Shown here: one piece after another, positions 36,868-49,439 of the stretch | Layout: each line of letters starts with the position of its first letter | How positions within the stretch are numbered: the stretch's first letter is position 1 | Origin: Rhabditoides inermis | Lineage: Eukaryota; Nematoda; Chromadorea; Rhabditida; Rhabditidae | DNA length: 64,000 bases | NCBI GenBank assembly: GCA_963966185.1 | Contig: CAWZYM010000078.1 | Location: 277,001 to 341,000 of the forward strand | Direction of reading: 5' to 3' | Translations under genes and position numbers: made by a program | Notes under the pieces: generated by a model | Databases searched by the model: none | Told to the model about the DNA's origin: nothing | What the model saw: the letters and a program-made list of their open reading frames with translations, nothing else

Positions 36868-38269
36868 TGTAGATTCTATATTCATTGTGTAGATTCTTAA
36901 CGCATTGTGTAGATTCTCAACGCATTGTGTAGATTCTAAACGCATTGTGTAGATTCTAAACACATTGTGTAGATTTTGAAACCATTGTGTAGATTCCAAA
37001 CTCATTGTGTAGATTCTAAACACATTGTGTAGATTTTGAAACCATTGTGTAGATTTTGAAACCATTGTGTAGATTCTTAACTCATTGTGTAGATTCTAAA
37101 CTCATTGTGTAGATTCTAAACTCATTGTGTAGATTCTAAACTCATTGTGTAGATTCTAAACTCATTGTATAGATAGTAAACTCATTGTGTAGATTCTAAA
37201 CTCATTGTGTAGATTCTAAACTCATTGTGTAGATTTTGAAACCATTGTGTAGATTTTGAAACCATTGTGTAGATTCTTAACTCATTGTGTAGATTCTAAA
37301 CGCATTGTGTAGATTCTTAACTCATTGTGTAGATTCTAAACGCATTGTGTAGATTCTAAACACATTGTGTAGATTCTAAACTCATTGTGTAGATTCTAAA
37401 CACATTGCGTAGATTCTAAACGCATTGTGTAGATTCTAAACTCATTGTGTAGATAGTAAACTCATTGAGTAGATTCTAAACTCATTGTGTAGATTCTAAA
37501 CTCATTGTGTAGATTTCGAAACCATTGTGTAGATTTTGAAACCATTGTGTAGATTCTTAACTCATTGTGTAGATTCTAAACGCATTGTGTAGATTCTTAA
37601 CTCATTGTGTAGATTCTAAACGCATTGTGTAGATTCTAAACACATTGTGTAGATTCTAAACGCATTGTGTAGATTTTGAAACCATTGTGTAGATTTTGAA
37701 ACCATTGTGTAGATTTTTAACTCATTGTGTAGATTCTTAACGCATTGTGTAGATTCTCAACGCATTACAATGGTTTCAAAATCTACACAATGGTTTCAAA
37801 ATCTACACAATGTGTTTAGAATCTACACAATGAGTTTGGAATCTACACAATGTGTTTAGACAATGGTTCGATTCTTAACGCATTGTGTAGATTCTCAACG
37901 CATTGTGTAGATTCTAAACGCATTGTGTAGATTCTAAACACATTGTGTAGATTCCAAACTCATTGTGTAGATTCTAAACACATTGTGTAGATTTTGAAAC
38001 CATTGTGTAGATTTTGAAACCATTGTGTAGATTCTTAACTCATTGTGTAGATTCTAAACGCATTGTGTAGATTCTTAACTCATTGTGTAGATTCTAACCG
38101 CATTGTGTAGATTCTAAACACATTGTGTAGATTCTAAACTCATTGTGTAGATTCTAAACACATTGTGTAGATTCTAAACGCATTGTGTAGATTCTAAACT
38201 CATTGTGTAGATTCTAAACTCATTGTGTAGGTTCTAAACTCATTGTGTAGATTCTAAACTCATTTTTTT
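36868..38269 (+). repeat. A satellite array containing an inverted patch
   Basis: About 70 A monomers. After the exit monomer it jumps directly to attcttaacgc, the same join as at 38904, so the early part of the usual order is missing. Monomers at 37767-37870 are reversed (separate entry). Confidence 0.95.
37767..37870 (-). repeat. Inverted patch of A monomers
   Basis: About 104 bp in which A monomers read on the opposite strand (repeated atctacacaatg). Read in reverse it matches the ordinary series ttctaaacac, ttccaaactc, ttctaaacac, ttttgaaacc, ttttgaaacc, present in forward orientation about 70 bp downstream (near 37935-38015). The forward pair attcttaacgc and attctcaacgc occurs both just before and just after the patch. 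It is the only reversal of A that I find. Confidence 0.93.
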
Positions 38270-38459
38270 CAGCTGAAATCTGATCCCAGCTGGAGTCAGC
38301 TGGGATCAGCTGGGATCAGCTGGAATCAGCTGGAATCAGCTGGGATCAGCTGGGATCAGCTGGAATCAGCTGGAATCAGCTGGAATCAGCTGGGATCAGC
38401 TGGGATCAGCTGGGATCAGCTGGGATCAGCTGGGATCAGCTGGGATCAGCTGGAATCAG
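38270..38459 (+). repeat. B satellite array
   Basis: 19 B monomers with the cagctggagtc leader, a form otherwise seen only at 1079, 2443 and 3940. Confidence 0.95.
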
Positions 38460-38863
38460 TGTAGATTCTATATTCATTGTGTAGATTCTAAACTTATTGT
38501 GTAGATTCTAAACTTATTGTGTAGATTCTAAACTCATTGTGTAGATTCTAAACTCATTGTGTAGATAGTAAACTCATTGAGTAGATTCTAAACTCATTGT
38601 GTAGATTCTAAACTCATTGTGTAGATTTCGAAACCATTGTGTAGATTCTTAACTCATTGTGTAGATTCTAAACGCATTGTGTAGATTCTTAACTCATTGT
38701 GTATATTCTAAACGCATTGTGTAGATTCTAAACACATTGTGTAGATTCTAAACACATTGTGTAGATTCTAAACGCATTGTGTAGATTCTAAACTCATTGT
38801 GTAGATTCTAAACTCATTGTGTAGGTTCTAAACTCATTGTGTAAATTCTAAACTCATTTTTTT
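38460..38863 (+). repeat. A satellite array
   Basis: About 20 A monomers with the ctaaacttattg variants also seen at 1283-1320, supporting a relationship to the start of the window. Confidence 0.94.
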
Positions 38864-38903
38864 CAGCTGAAATCTGATCCCAGCTGGAATCAGCTGGAAT
38901 CAG
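38864..38903 (+). repeat. Very short B satellite array
   Basis: Only the leader plus two monomers (40 bp), but with normal entry and exit sequences. It shows a B array contracted almost to nothing. Confidence 0.92.
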
Positions 38904-40867
38904 TGTAGATTCTATATTCATTGTGTAGATTCTTAACGCATTGTGTAGATTCTCAACGCATTGTGTAGATTCTAAACGCATTGTGTAGATTCTAAACACA
39001 TTGTGTAGATTTTGAAACCATTGTGTAGATTCCAAACTCATTGTGTAGATTCTAAACACATTGTGTAGATTTTGAAACCATTGTGTAGATTTTGAAACCA
39101 TTGTGTAGATTCTTAACTCATTGTGTAGATTCTAAACTCATTGTGTAGATTCTAAACTCATTGTGTAGATTCTAAACTCATTGTGTAGATTCTAAACTCA
39201 TTGTGTAGATAGTAAACTCATTGTGTAGATTCTAAACTCATTGTGTAGATTCTAAACTCATTGTGTAGATTTTGAAACCATTGTGTAGATTTTGAAACCA
39301 TTGTGTAGATTCTTAACTCATTGTGTAGATTCTAAACGCATTGTGTAGATTCTTAACTCATTGTGTAGATTCTAAACGCATTGTGTAGATTCTAAACACA
39401 TTGTGTAGATTCTAAACTCATTGTGTAGATTCTAAACACATTGCGTAGATTCTAAACGCATTGTGTAGATTCTAAACTCATTGTGTAGATAGTAAACTCA
39501 TTGAGTAGATTCTAAACTCATTGTGTAGATTCTAAACTCATTGTGTAGATTTCGAAACCATTGTGTAGATTTTGAAACCATTGTGTAGATTCTTAACTCA
39601 TTGTGTAGATTCTAAACGCATTGTGTAGATTCTTAACTCATTGTGTAGATTCTAAACGCATTGTGTAGATTCTAAACACATTGTGTAGATTCTAAACGCA
39701 TTGTGTAGATTTTGAAACCATTGTGTAGATTTTGAAACCATTGTGTAGATTTTTAACTCATTGTGTAGATTCTTAACGCATTGTGTAGATTCTCAACGCA
39801 TTGTGTAGATTCTAAACGCATTGTGTAGATTCTAAACACATTGTGTAGATTCCAAACTCATTGTGTAGATTCTAAACACATTGTGTAGATTTTGAAACCA
39901 TTGTGTAGATTTTGAAACCATTGTGTAGATTCTTAACTCATTGTGTAGATTCTAAACGCATTGTGTAGATTCTTAACTCATTGTGTAGATTCTAAACGCA
40001 TTGTGTAGATTCTAAACACATTGTGTAGATTCTAAACTCATTGTGTAGATTCTAAACACATTGCGTAGATTCTAAACGCATTGTGTAGATTCTAAACTCA
40101 TTGTGTAGATAGTAAACTCATTGAGTAGATTCTAAACTCATTGTGTAGATTCTAAACTCATTGTGTAGATTTCGAAACCATTGTGTAGATTTTGAAACCA
40201 TTGTGTAGATTCTTAACTCATTGTGTAGATTCTAAACGCATTGTGTAGATTCTTAACTCATTGTGTAGATTCTAAACGCATTGTGTAGATTCTAAACACA
40301 TTGTGTAGATTCTAAACGCATTGTGTAGATTTTGAAACCATTGTGTAGATTTTGAAACCATTGTGTAGATTTTTAACTCATTGTGTAGATTCTTGACGCA
40401 TTGTGTAGATTCTCAACGCACTGTGTAGATTTTAAACGCATTGTGTAGATTCTAAACACATTGTGTAGATTCCAAACTCATTGTGTAGATTCTAAACACA
40501 TTGTGTAGATTTTGAAACCATTGTGTAGATTTTGAAACCATTGTGTAGATTCTTAACTCATTGTGTAGATTCTAAACGCATTGTGTAGATTCTTAACTCA
40601 TTGTGTAGATTCTAACCGCATTGTGTAGATTCTAAACACATTGTGTAGATTCTAAACTCATTGTGTAGATTCTAAACAAATTGTGTAGATTCTAAACGCA
40701 TTGTGTAGATTCTAAACACATTGTGTAGATTCTAAACTCATTGTGTAGATTCTAAACACATTGTGTAGATTCTAAACGCATTGTGTAGATTCTAAACTCA
40801 TTGTGTAGATTCTAAACTCATTGTGTAGGTTCTAAACTCATTGTGTAAATTCTAAACTCATTTTTTT
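38904..40867 (+). repeat. A satellite array, long
   Basis: About 98 A monomers. It parallels 33378-35661 with an offset near 5.2 kb. Local point variants are attcttgacgc and cactgtgtag near 40390-40425. Confidence 0.95.
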
Positions 40868-41027
40868 CAGCTGAAATCTGATCCCAGCTGGAATCAGCTG
40901 GAATCAGCTGGAATCAGCTGGGATCAGCTGGGATCAGCTGGAATCAGCTGGAATCAGCTGGGATCAGCTGGGATCAGCTGGGATCAGCTGGAATCAGCTG
41001 GAATCAGCTGGGATCAGCTGGAATCAG
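40868..41027 (+). repeat. B satellite array
   Basis: Paralogue of 35662-35821, same length. Confidence 0.95.
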
Positions 41028-41571
41028 TGTAGATTCTATATTCATTGTGTAGATTCTAAACTCATTGTGTAGATTCTAAACTCATTGTGTAGATTCTAAA
41101 CTCATTGTGTAGATTCTAAACTCATTGTGTAGATAGTAAACTCATTGAGTAGATTCTAAACTCATTGTGTAGATTCTAAACTCATTGTGTAGATTCTAAA
41201 CACATTGTGTAGATTTTGAAACCATTGTGTAGATTTTGAAACCATTGTGTAGATTCTTAACTCATTGTGTAGATTCTAAACGCATTGTGTAGATTCTTAA
41301 CTCATTGTGTAGATTCTAACCGCATTGTGTAGATTCTAAACACATTGTGTAGATTCTAAACTCATTGTGTAGATTCTAAACAAATTGTGTAGATTCTAAA
41401 CGCATTGTGTAGATTCTAAACACATTGTGTAGATTCTAAACTCATTGTGTAGATTCTAAACACATTGTGTAGATTCTAAACGCATTGTGTAGATTCTAAA
41501 CTCATTGTGTAGATTCTAAACTCATTGTGTAGGTTCTAAACTCATTGTGTAAATTCTAAACTCATTTTTTT
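41028..41571 (+). repeat. A satellite array
   Basis: Paralogue of 35822-36365, same length. Confidence 0.95.
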
Positions 41572-41876
41572 CAGCTGAAATCTGATCCCAGCTGGAATCA
41601 GCTGGAATCAGCTGGAATCAGCTGGGATCAGCTGGGATCAGCTGGAATCAGCTGGAATCAGCTGGGATCAGCTGGGATCAGCTGGGATCAGCTGGAATCA
41701 GCTGGAATCAGCTGGGATCAGCTGGAATCAGCTGGGATCAGCTGGAATCAGCTGGAATCAGCTGGGATCAGCTGGGATCAGCTGGAATCAGCTGGGATCA
41801 GCTGGGATCAGCTGGAATCAGCTGGAATCATCAGCTGGAATCAGCTGGAATCAGCTGGAATCAGCTGGAATCAGCT
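41572..41876 (+). repeat. B satellite array, long type
   Basis: About 30 monomers with the slip, joined directly to the 37-bp spacer. Confidence 0.95.
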
Positions 41877-41913
41877 TCTAAACTCATTGTGTAAATTCTA
41901 AACTCATTTTTTT
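41877..41913 (+). repeat. 37-bp A spacer
   Basis: Same spacer between a long and a short B array. Confidence 0.9.
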
Positions 41914-42063
41914 CAGCTGAAATCTGATCCCAGCTGGAATCAGCTGGGATCAGCTGGGATCAGCTGGAATCAGCTGGAATCAGCTGGGATCAGCTGGGAT
42001 CAGCTGGGATCAGCTGGGATCAGCTGGGATCAGCTGGGATCAGCTGGGATCAGCTGGAATCAG
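41914..42063 (+). repeat. B satellite array, short type
   Basis: 15 B monomers. It corresponds to 30493-30662 in the 11.4-kb duplication and is two monomers shorter. Confidence 0.95.
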
Positions 42064-43484
42064 TGTAGATTCTATATTCATTGTGTAGATTCTAAACTCA
42101 TTGTGTAGATTCTAAACTCATTGTGTAGATTCTAAACTCATTGTGTAGATTCTAAACTCATTGTGTAGATAGTAAACTCATTGAGTAGATTCTAAACTCA
42201 TTGTGTAGATTCTAAACTCATTGTGTAGATTTCGAAACCATTGTGTAGATTTTGAAACCATTGTGTAGATTCTTAACTCATTGTGTAGATTCTAAACGCA
42301 TTGTGTAGATTCTTAACTCATTGTGTAGATTCTAAACGCATTGTGTAGATTCTAAACACATTGTGTAGATTCTAAACGCATTGTGTAGATTTTGAAACCA
42401 TTGTGTAGATTTTGAAACCATTGTGTAGATTTTTAACTCATTGTGTAGATTCTTAACGCATTGTGTAGATTCTCAACGCATTGTGTAGATTCTAAACGCA
42501 TTGTGTAGATTCTAAACACATTGTGTAGATTCCAAACTCATTGTGTAGATTCTAAACACATTGTGTAGATTTTGAAACCATTGTGTAGATTTTGAAACCA
42601 TTGTGTAGATTCTTAACTCATTGTGTAGATTCTAAACTCATTGTGTAGATTCTAAACTCATTGTGTAGATTCTAAACTCATTGTGTAGATTCTAAACTCA
42701 TTGTGTAGATAGTAAACTCATTGTGTAGATTCTAAACTCATTGTGTAGATTCTAAACTCATTGTGTAGATTTTGAAACCATTGTGTAGATTTTGAAACCA
42801 TTGTGTAGATTCTTAACTCATTGTGTAGATTCTAAACGCATTGTGTAGATTCTTAACTCATTGTGTAGATTCTAAACGCATTGTGTAGATTCTAAACACA
42901 TTGTGTAGATTCTAAACTCATTGTGTAGATTCTAAACACATTGCGTAGATTCTAAACGCATTGTGTAGATTCTAAACTCATTGTGTAGATTCTAAACTCA
43001 TTGTGTAGATTCTAAACAGTTTGTGAAGATTCTAAACTCATTGTGTAGATTTTGAAACAAACCATTGTGTAGATTCTTAACTCATTGTGTAGATTCTAAA
43101 CTCATTGTGTAGATTCTAAACGCATTGTGTAGACTCATTGTGTAGATTCTAAACGCATTGTGTAGATTCTAAACTGATTGTGTAGATTTTAAACACATTG
43201 TATAGTTTCTAAACTCATTGTGTAGATACTAAACTCATTGTGTAGATTCTAAACGCATTGTGTAGATTTTGAAACCATTGTAAAGATTTTGAAACCATTG
43301 TGTAGATTTTGAAACCATTGTGTATATTCTTAACTCATTGTGTAGATTCTAAACGCATTGTGTAGATTCTAAACACATTGTGTAGATTCTAAACGCATTG
43401 TGTAGATTCTAAACTCATTGTGTAGATTCTAAACTCATTGTGTATGTTCTAAACTAATTGTGTAGATTCTAAACTCATTGTTTT
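42064..43484 (+). repeat. A satellite array (paralogue of 30663-32063)
   Basis: About 71 monomers. It shares the rare markers aacagtttgtgaag, gaaacaaaccattg and acattgtatagtttc with its paralogue at an offset of 11421. Confidence 0.95.
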
Positions 43485-43779
43485 CAGCTGAAATCTGATC
43501 CCAGCTGGAATCAGCTGGAATCAGCTGGGATCAGCTGGGATCAGCTGGAATCAGCTGGGATCAGCTGGGATCAGCTGGGATCAGCTGGAATCAGCTGGAA
43601 TCAGCTGGAATCAGCTGGGATCAGCTGGAATCAGCTGGAATCAGCTGGAATCAGCTGGAATCAGCTGGAATCAGCTGGGATCAGCTGGGATCAGCTGGAA
43701 TCAGCTGGAATCATCAGCTGGAATCAGCTGGAATCAGCTGGAATCAGCTGGAATCAGCTGGAATCAGCTGGAATCAGCT
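43485..43779 (+). repeat. B satellite array, long type
   Basis: About 29 monomers, eight more than the paralogue at 32064. Joined directly to the 37-bp spacer. Confidence 0.95.
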
Positions 43780-43816
43780 TCTAAACTCATTGTGTAAATT
43801 CTAAACTCATTTTTTT
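43780..43816 (+). repeat. 37-bp A spacer
   Basis: Same spacer. Confidence 0.9.
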
Positions 43817-43986
43817 CAGCTGAAATCTGATCCCAGCTGGAATCAGCTGGGATCAGCTGAGATCAGCTGGAATCAGCTGGAATCAGCTGGGATCAGCTGG
43901 GATCAGCTGGGATCAGCTGGGATCAGCTGGGATCAGCTGGGATCAGCTGGGATCAGCTGGGATCAGCTGGGATCAGCTGGAATCAG
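43817..43986 (+). repeat. B satellite array, short type
   Basis: 17 monomers including the rare cagctgagat shared with 32316-32495. Confidence 0.95.
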
Positions 43987-44426
43987 TGTAGATTCTATAT
44001 TCATTGTGTAGATTCTAAACTCATTGTGTAGATTCTAAACTCATTGTGTAGATTCTAAACTCATTGTGTAGATTCTAAACTCATTGTGTAGATAGTAAAC
44101 TCATTGAGTAGATTCTAAACTCATTGTGTAGATTTTAAACTCATTGTGTAGATTTCGAAACCATTGTGTAGATTTTGAAACCATTGTGTAGATTCTCAAC
44201 TCATTGTGTAGATTCTAAACGCATTGTGTAGATTCTTAACTCATTGTGTAGATTCTAAACGCATTGTGTAGATTCTAAACACATTGTGTACTAAACGCAT
44301 TGTGTAGATTCTAAACACATTGTGTAGATTCTAAACGCATTGTGTAGATTCTAAACTCATTGTGTAGATTCTAAATTCATTGTGTATGATCTAAACTAAT
44401 TGTGTAGATTCTAAACTCATTGTTTT
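43987..44426 (+). repeat. A satellite array
   Basis: 440 bp, paralogue of 32496-32935, with the same five-base deletion in one monomer. Confidence 0.95.
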
Positions 44427-44731
44427 CAGCTGAAATCTGATCCCAGCTGGAATCAGCTGGAATCAGCTGGGATCAGCTGGGATCAGCTGGAATCAGCTGG
44501 GATCAGCTGGGATCAGCTGGGATCAGCTGGGATCAGCTGGGATCAGCTGGGATCAGCTGGAATCAGCTGGAATCAGCTGGGATCAGCTGGAATCAGCTGG
44601 GATCAGCTGGAATCAGCTGGAATCAGCTGGGATCAGCTGGAATCAGCTGGGATCAGCTGGGATCAGCTGGAATCAGCTGGAATCATCAGCTGGAATCAGC
44701 TGGAATCAGCTGGAATCAGCTGGAATCAGCT
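44427..44731 (+). repeat. B satellite array, long type
   Basis: About 30 monomers with the slip, joined directly to the 37-bp spacer. Confidence 0.95.
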
Positions 44732-44768
44732 TCTAAACTCATTGTGTAAATTCTAAACTCATTTTTTT
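44732..44768 (+). repeat. 37-bp A spacer
   Basis: Same spacer. Confidence 0.9.
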
Positions 44769-44928
44769 CAGCTGAAATCTGATCCCAGCTGGAATCAGCT
44801 GGGATCAGCTGGAATCAGCTGGAATCAGCTGGGATCAGCTGGGATCAGCTGGGATCAGCTGGGATCAGCTGGGATCAGCTGGGATCAGCTGGGATCAGCT
44901 GGGATCAGCTGGGATCAGCTGGAATCAG
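44769..44928 (+). repeat. B satellite array, short type
   Basis: 16 B monomers, repeated at 47516-47675 (offset 2747). Confidence 0.95.
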
Positions 44929-46532
44929 TGTAGATTCTATATTCATTGTGTAGATTCTAAACTCATTGTGTAGATTCTAAACTCATTGTGTAGATTCTAA
45001 ACTCATTGTGTAGATAGTAAACTCATTGAGTAGATTCTAAACTCATTGTGTAGATTCTAAACTCATTGTGTAGATTTCGAAACCATTGTGTAGATTTTGA
45101 AACCATTGTGTAGATTCTTAACTCATTGTGTAGATTCTGAACGCATTGTGTAGATTCTTAACTCATTGTGTAGATTCTAAACGCATTGTGTAGATTCTAA
45201 ACACATTGTGTAGATTCTAAACGCATTGTGTAGATTTTGAAACCATTGTGTAGATTTTGAAACCATTGTGTAGATTTTTAACTCATTGTGTAGATTCTTA
45301 ACGCATTGTGTAGATTCTCAACGCATTGTGTAGATTCTAAACGCATTGTGTAGATTCTAAACACATTGTGTAGATTCCAAACTCATTGTGTAGATTCTAA
45401 ACACATTGTGTAGATTTTGAAACCATTGTGTAGATTCCAAACTCATTGTGTAGATTCTAAACACATTGTGTAGATTTTGAAACCATTGTGTAGATTTTGA
45501 AACCATTGTGTAGATTCTTAACTCATTGTGTAGATTCTAAACTCATTGTGTAGATTCTAAACTCATTGTGTAGATTCTAAACTCATTGTGTAGATTCTAA
45601 ACTCATTGTGTAGATAGTAAACTCATTGTGTAGATTCTAAACTCATTGTGTAGATTCTAAACTCATTGTGTAGATTTTGAAACCATTGTGTAGATTTTAA
45701 AACCATTGTGTAGATTCTTAACTCATTGTGTAGATTCTAAACGCATTGTGTAGATTCTAAACTCATTGTGTAGATAGTAAACTCATTGAGTAGATTCTAA
45801 ACTCATTGTGTAGATTCTAAACTCATTGTGTAGATTTCGAAACCATTGTGTAGATTTTGAAACCATTGTGTAGATTCTTAACTCATTGTGTAGATTCTAA
45901 ACGCATTGTGTAGATTCTTAACTCATTGTGTAGATTCTAAACGCATTGTGTAGATTCTAAACACATTGTGTAGATTCTAAACGCATTGTGTAGATTTTGA
46001 AACCATTGTGTAGATTTTGAAACCATTGTGTAGATTTTTAACTCATTGTGTAGATTCTTAACGCATTGTGTAGATTCTCAACGCATTGTGTAGATTCTAA
46101 ACGCATTGTGTAGATTCTAAACACATTGTGTAGATTCCAAACTCATTGTGTAGATTCTAAACACATTGTGTAGATTTTGAAACCATTGTGTAGATTTTGA
46201 AACCATTGTGTAGATTCTTAACTCATTGTGTAGATTCTAAACGCATTGTGTAGATTCTTAACTCATTGTGTAGATTCTAACCGCATTGTGTAGATTCTAA
46301 ACACATTGTGTAGATTCTAAACTCATTGTGTAGATTCTAAACAAATTGTGTAGATTCTAAACGCATTGTGTAGATTCTAAACACATTGTGTAGATTCTAA
46401 ACTCATTGTGTAGATTCTAAACACATTGTGTAGATTCTAAACGCATTGTGTAGATTCTAAACTCATTGTGTAGATTCTAAACTCATTGTGTAGGTTCTAA
46501 ACTCATTGTGTAAATTCTAAACTCATTTTTTT
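44929..46532 (+). repeat. A satellite array
   Basis: About 80 monomers, repeated at 47676-49279 at identical length. A ttttaaaacc variant near 45694 and a ttctgaacgc variant near 45132 occur in both copies. Confidence 0.95.
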
Positions 46533-46692
46533 CAGCTGAAATCTGATCCCAGCTGGAATCAGCTGGAATCAGCTGGAATCAGCTGGGATCAGCTGGGATC
46601 AGCTGGAATCAGCTGGAATCAGCTGGGATCAGCTGGGATCAGCTGGGATCAGCTGGGATCAGCTGGGATCAGCTGGAATCAGCTGGAATCAG
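46533..46692 (+). repeat. B satellite array
   Basis: 16 monomers, repeated at 49280-49439. Confidence 0.95.
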
Positions 46693-47213
46693 TGTAGATT
46701 CTATATTCATTGTGTAGATTCTAAACTCATTGTGTAGATTCTAAACTCATTGTGTAGATAGTAAACTCATTGTGTAGATTCTAAACTCATTGTGTAGATT
46801 CTAAACTCATTGTGTAGATTTTGAAACCATTGTGTAGATTTTGAAACCATTGTGTAGATTCTTAACTCGCTGTGTAGATTCTAAACGCATTGTGTAGATT
46901 CTTAACTCATTGTGTAGATTCTAAACGCATTGTGTAGATTCTAAACACATTGTGTAGATTCTAAACTCATTGTGTAGATTCTAAACACATTGCGTAGATT
47001 CTAAACGCATTGTGTAGATTCTAAACTCATTGTGTAGATTCTAAACTCATTGTGTAGATTCTAAACAGTTTGTGAAGATTCTAAACTCATTGTGTAGATT
47101 TTGAAACAAACCATTGTGTAGATTCTTAACTCATTGTGTAGATTCTAAACTCATTGTGTAGATTCTAAACGCATTGTGTAGACTCATTGTGTCGATTCTA
47201 AACTCATTGTTTT
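46693..47213 (+). repeat. A satellite array ending at duplication joint
   Basis: About 26 monomers. It follows 49440-49940 until gtcgattctaaac (near 47191-47203), where it switches to tcattgttttcag. The joint of the 2747-bp duplication lies here. Confidence 0.94.
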
Positions 47214-47478
47214 CAGCTGAAATCTGATCCCAGCTGGAATCAGCTGGAATCAGCTGGGATCAGCTGGGATCAGCTGGAATCAGCTGGGATCAGCTGGGAT
47301 CAGCTGGGATCAGCTGGGATCAGCTGGAATCAGCTGGAATCAGCTGGGATCAGCTGGAATCAGCTGGGATCAGCTGGAATCAGCTGGAATCAGCTGGGAT
47401 CAGCTGGGATCAGCTGGAATCAGCTGGAATCATCAGCTGGAATCAGCTGGAATCAGCTGGAATCAGCTGGAATCAGCT
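47214..47478 (+). repeat. B satellite array, long type
   Basis: About 26 monomers with the slip, joined directly to the 37-bp spacer. Four monomers shorter than 44427-44731. Confidence 0.95.
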
Positions 47479-47515
47479 TCTAAACTCATTGTGTAAATTC
47501 TAAACTCATTTTTTT
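47479..47515 (+). repeat. 37-bp A spacer
   Basis: Same spacer. Confidence 0.9.
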
Positions 47516-47675
47516 CAGCTGAAATCTGATCCCAGCTGGAATCAGCTGGGATCAGCTGGAATCAGCTGGAATCAGCTGGGATCAGCTGGGATCAGCTGGG
47601 ATCAGCTGGGATCAGCTGGGATCAGCTGGGATCAGCTGGGATCAGCTGGGATCAGCTGGGATCAGCTGGAATCAG
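47516..47675 (+). repeat. B satellite array, short type
   Basis: 16 monomers, second copy of 44769-44928. Confidence 0.95.
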
Positions 47676-49279
47676 TGTAGATTCTATATTCATTGTGTAG
47701 ATTCTAAACTCATTGTGTAGATTCTAAACTCATTGTGTAGATTCTAAACTCATTGTGTAGATAGTAAACTCATTGAGTAGATTCTAAACTCATTGTGTAG
47801 ATTCTAAACTCATTGTGTAGATTTCGAAACCATTGTGTAGATTTTGAAACCATTGTGTAGATTCTTAACTCATTGTGTAGATTCTGAACGCATTGTGTAG
47901 ATTCTTAACTCATTGTGTAGATTCTAAACGCATTGTGTAGATTCTAAACACATTGTGTAGATTCTAAACGCATTGTGTAGATTTTGAAACCATTGTGTAG
48001 ATTTTGAAACCATTGTGTAGATTTTTAACTCATTGTGTAGATTCTTAACGCATTGTGTAGATTCTCAACGCATTGTGTAGATTCTAAACGCATTGTGTAG
48101 ATTCTAAACACATTGTGTAGATTCCAAACTCATTGTGTAGATTCTAAACACATTGTGTAGATTTTGAAACCATTGTGTAGATTCCAAACTCATTGTGTAG
48201 ATTCTAAACACATTGTGTAGATTTTGAAACCATTGTGTAGATTTTGAAACCATTGTGTAGATTCTTAACTCATTGTGTAGATTCTAAACTCATTGTGTAG
48301 ATTCTAAACTCATTGTGTAGATTCTAAACTCATTGTGTAGATTCTAAACTCATTGTGTAGATAGTAAACTCATTGTGTAGATTCTAAACTCATTGTGTAG
48401 ATTCTAAACTCATTGTGTAGATTTTGAAACCATTGTGTAGATTTTAAAACCATTGTGTAGATTCTTAACTCATTGTGTAGATTCTAAACGCATTGTGTAG
48501 ATTCTAAACTCATTGTGTAGATAGTAAACTCATTGAGTAGATTCTAAACTCATTGTGTAGATTCTAAACTCATTGTGTAGATTTCGAAACCATTGTGTAG
48601 ATTTTGAAACCATTGTGTAGATTCTTAACTCATTGTGTAGATTCTAAACGCATTGTGTAGATTCTTAACTCATTGTGTAGATTCTAAACGCATTGTGTAG
48701 ATTCTAAACACATTGTGTAGATTCTAAACGCATTGTGTAGATTTTGAAACCATTGTGTAGATTTTGAAACCATTGTGTAGATTTTTAACTCATTGTGTAG
48801 ATTCTTAACGCATTGTGTAGATTCTCAACGCATTGTGTAGATTCTAAACGCATTGTGTAGATTCTAAACACATTGTGTAGATTCCAAACTCATTGTGTAG
48901 ATTCTAAACACATTGTGTAGATTTTGAAACCATTGTGTAGATTTTGAAACCATTGTGTAGATTCTTAACTCATTGTGTAGATTCTAAACGCATTGTGTAG
49001 ATTCTTAACTCATTGTGTAGATTCTAACCGCATTGTGTAGATTCTAAACACATTGTGTAGATTCTAAACTCATTGTGTAGATTCTAAACAAATTGTGTAG
49101 ATTCTAAACGCATTGTGTAGATTCTAAACACATTGTGTAGATTCTAAACTCATTGTGTAGATTCTAAACACATTGTGTAGATTCTAAACGCATTGTGTAG
49201 ATTCTAAACTCATTGTGTAGATTCTAAACTCATTGTGTAGGTTCTAAACTCATTGTGTAAATTCTAAACTCATTTTTTT
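47676..49279 (+). repeat. A satellite array
   Basis: Second copy of 44929-46532, equal length. Confidence 0.95.
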
Positions 49280-49439
49280 CAGCTGAAATCTGATCCCAGC
49301 TGGAATCAGCTGGAATCAGCTGGAATCAGCTGGGATCAGCTGGGATCAGCTGGAATCAGCTGGAATCAGCTGGGATCAGCTGGGATCAGCTGGGATCAGC
49401 TGGGATCAGCTGGGATCAGCTGGAATCAGCTGGAATCAG
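49280..49439 (+). repeat. B satellite array
   Basis: Second copy of 46533-46692. Confidence 0.95.

Noticed and set aside
33747..39101. Minus-strand open frames of 62-95 codons in A arrays
   Set aside because: They are three paralogous stretches where A variants happen to lack stops on the minus strand. The translation is a 20-residue repeat.
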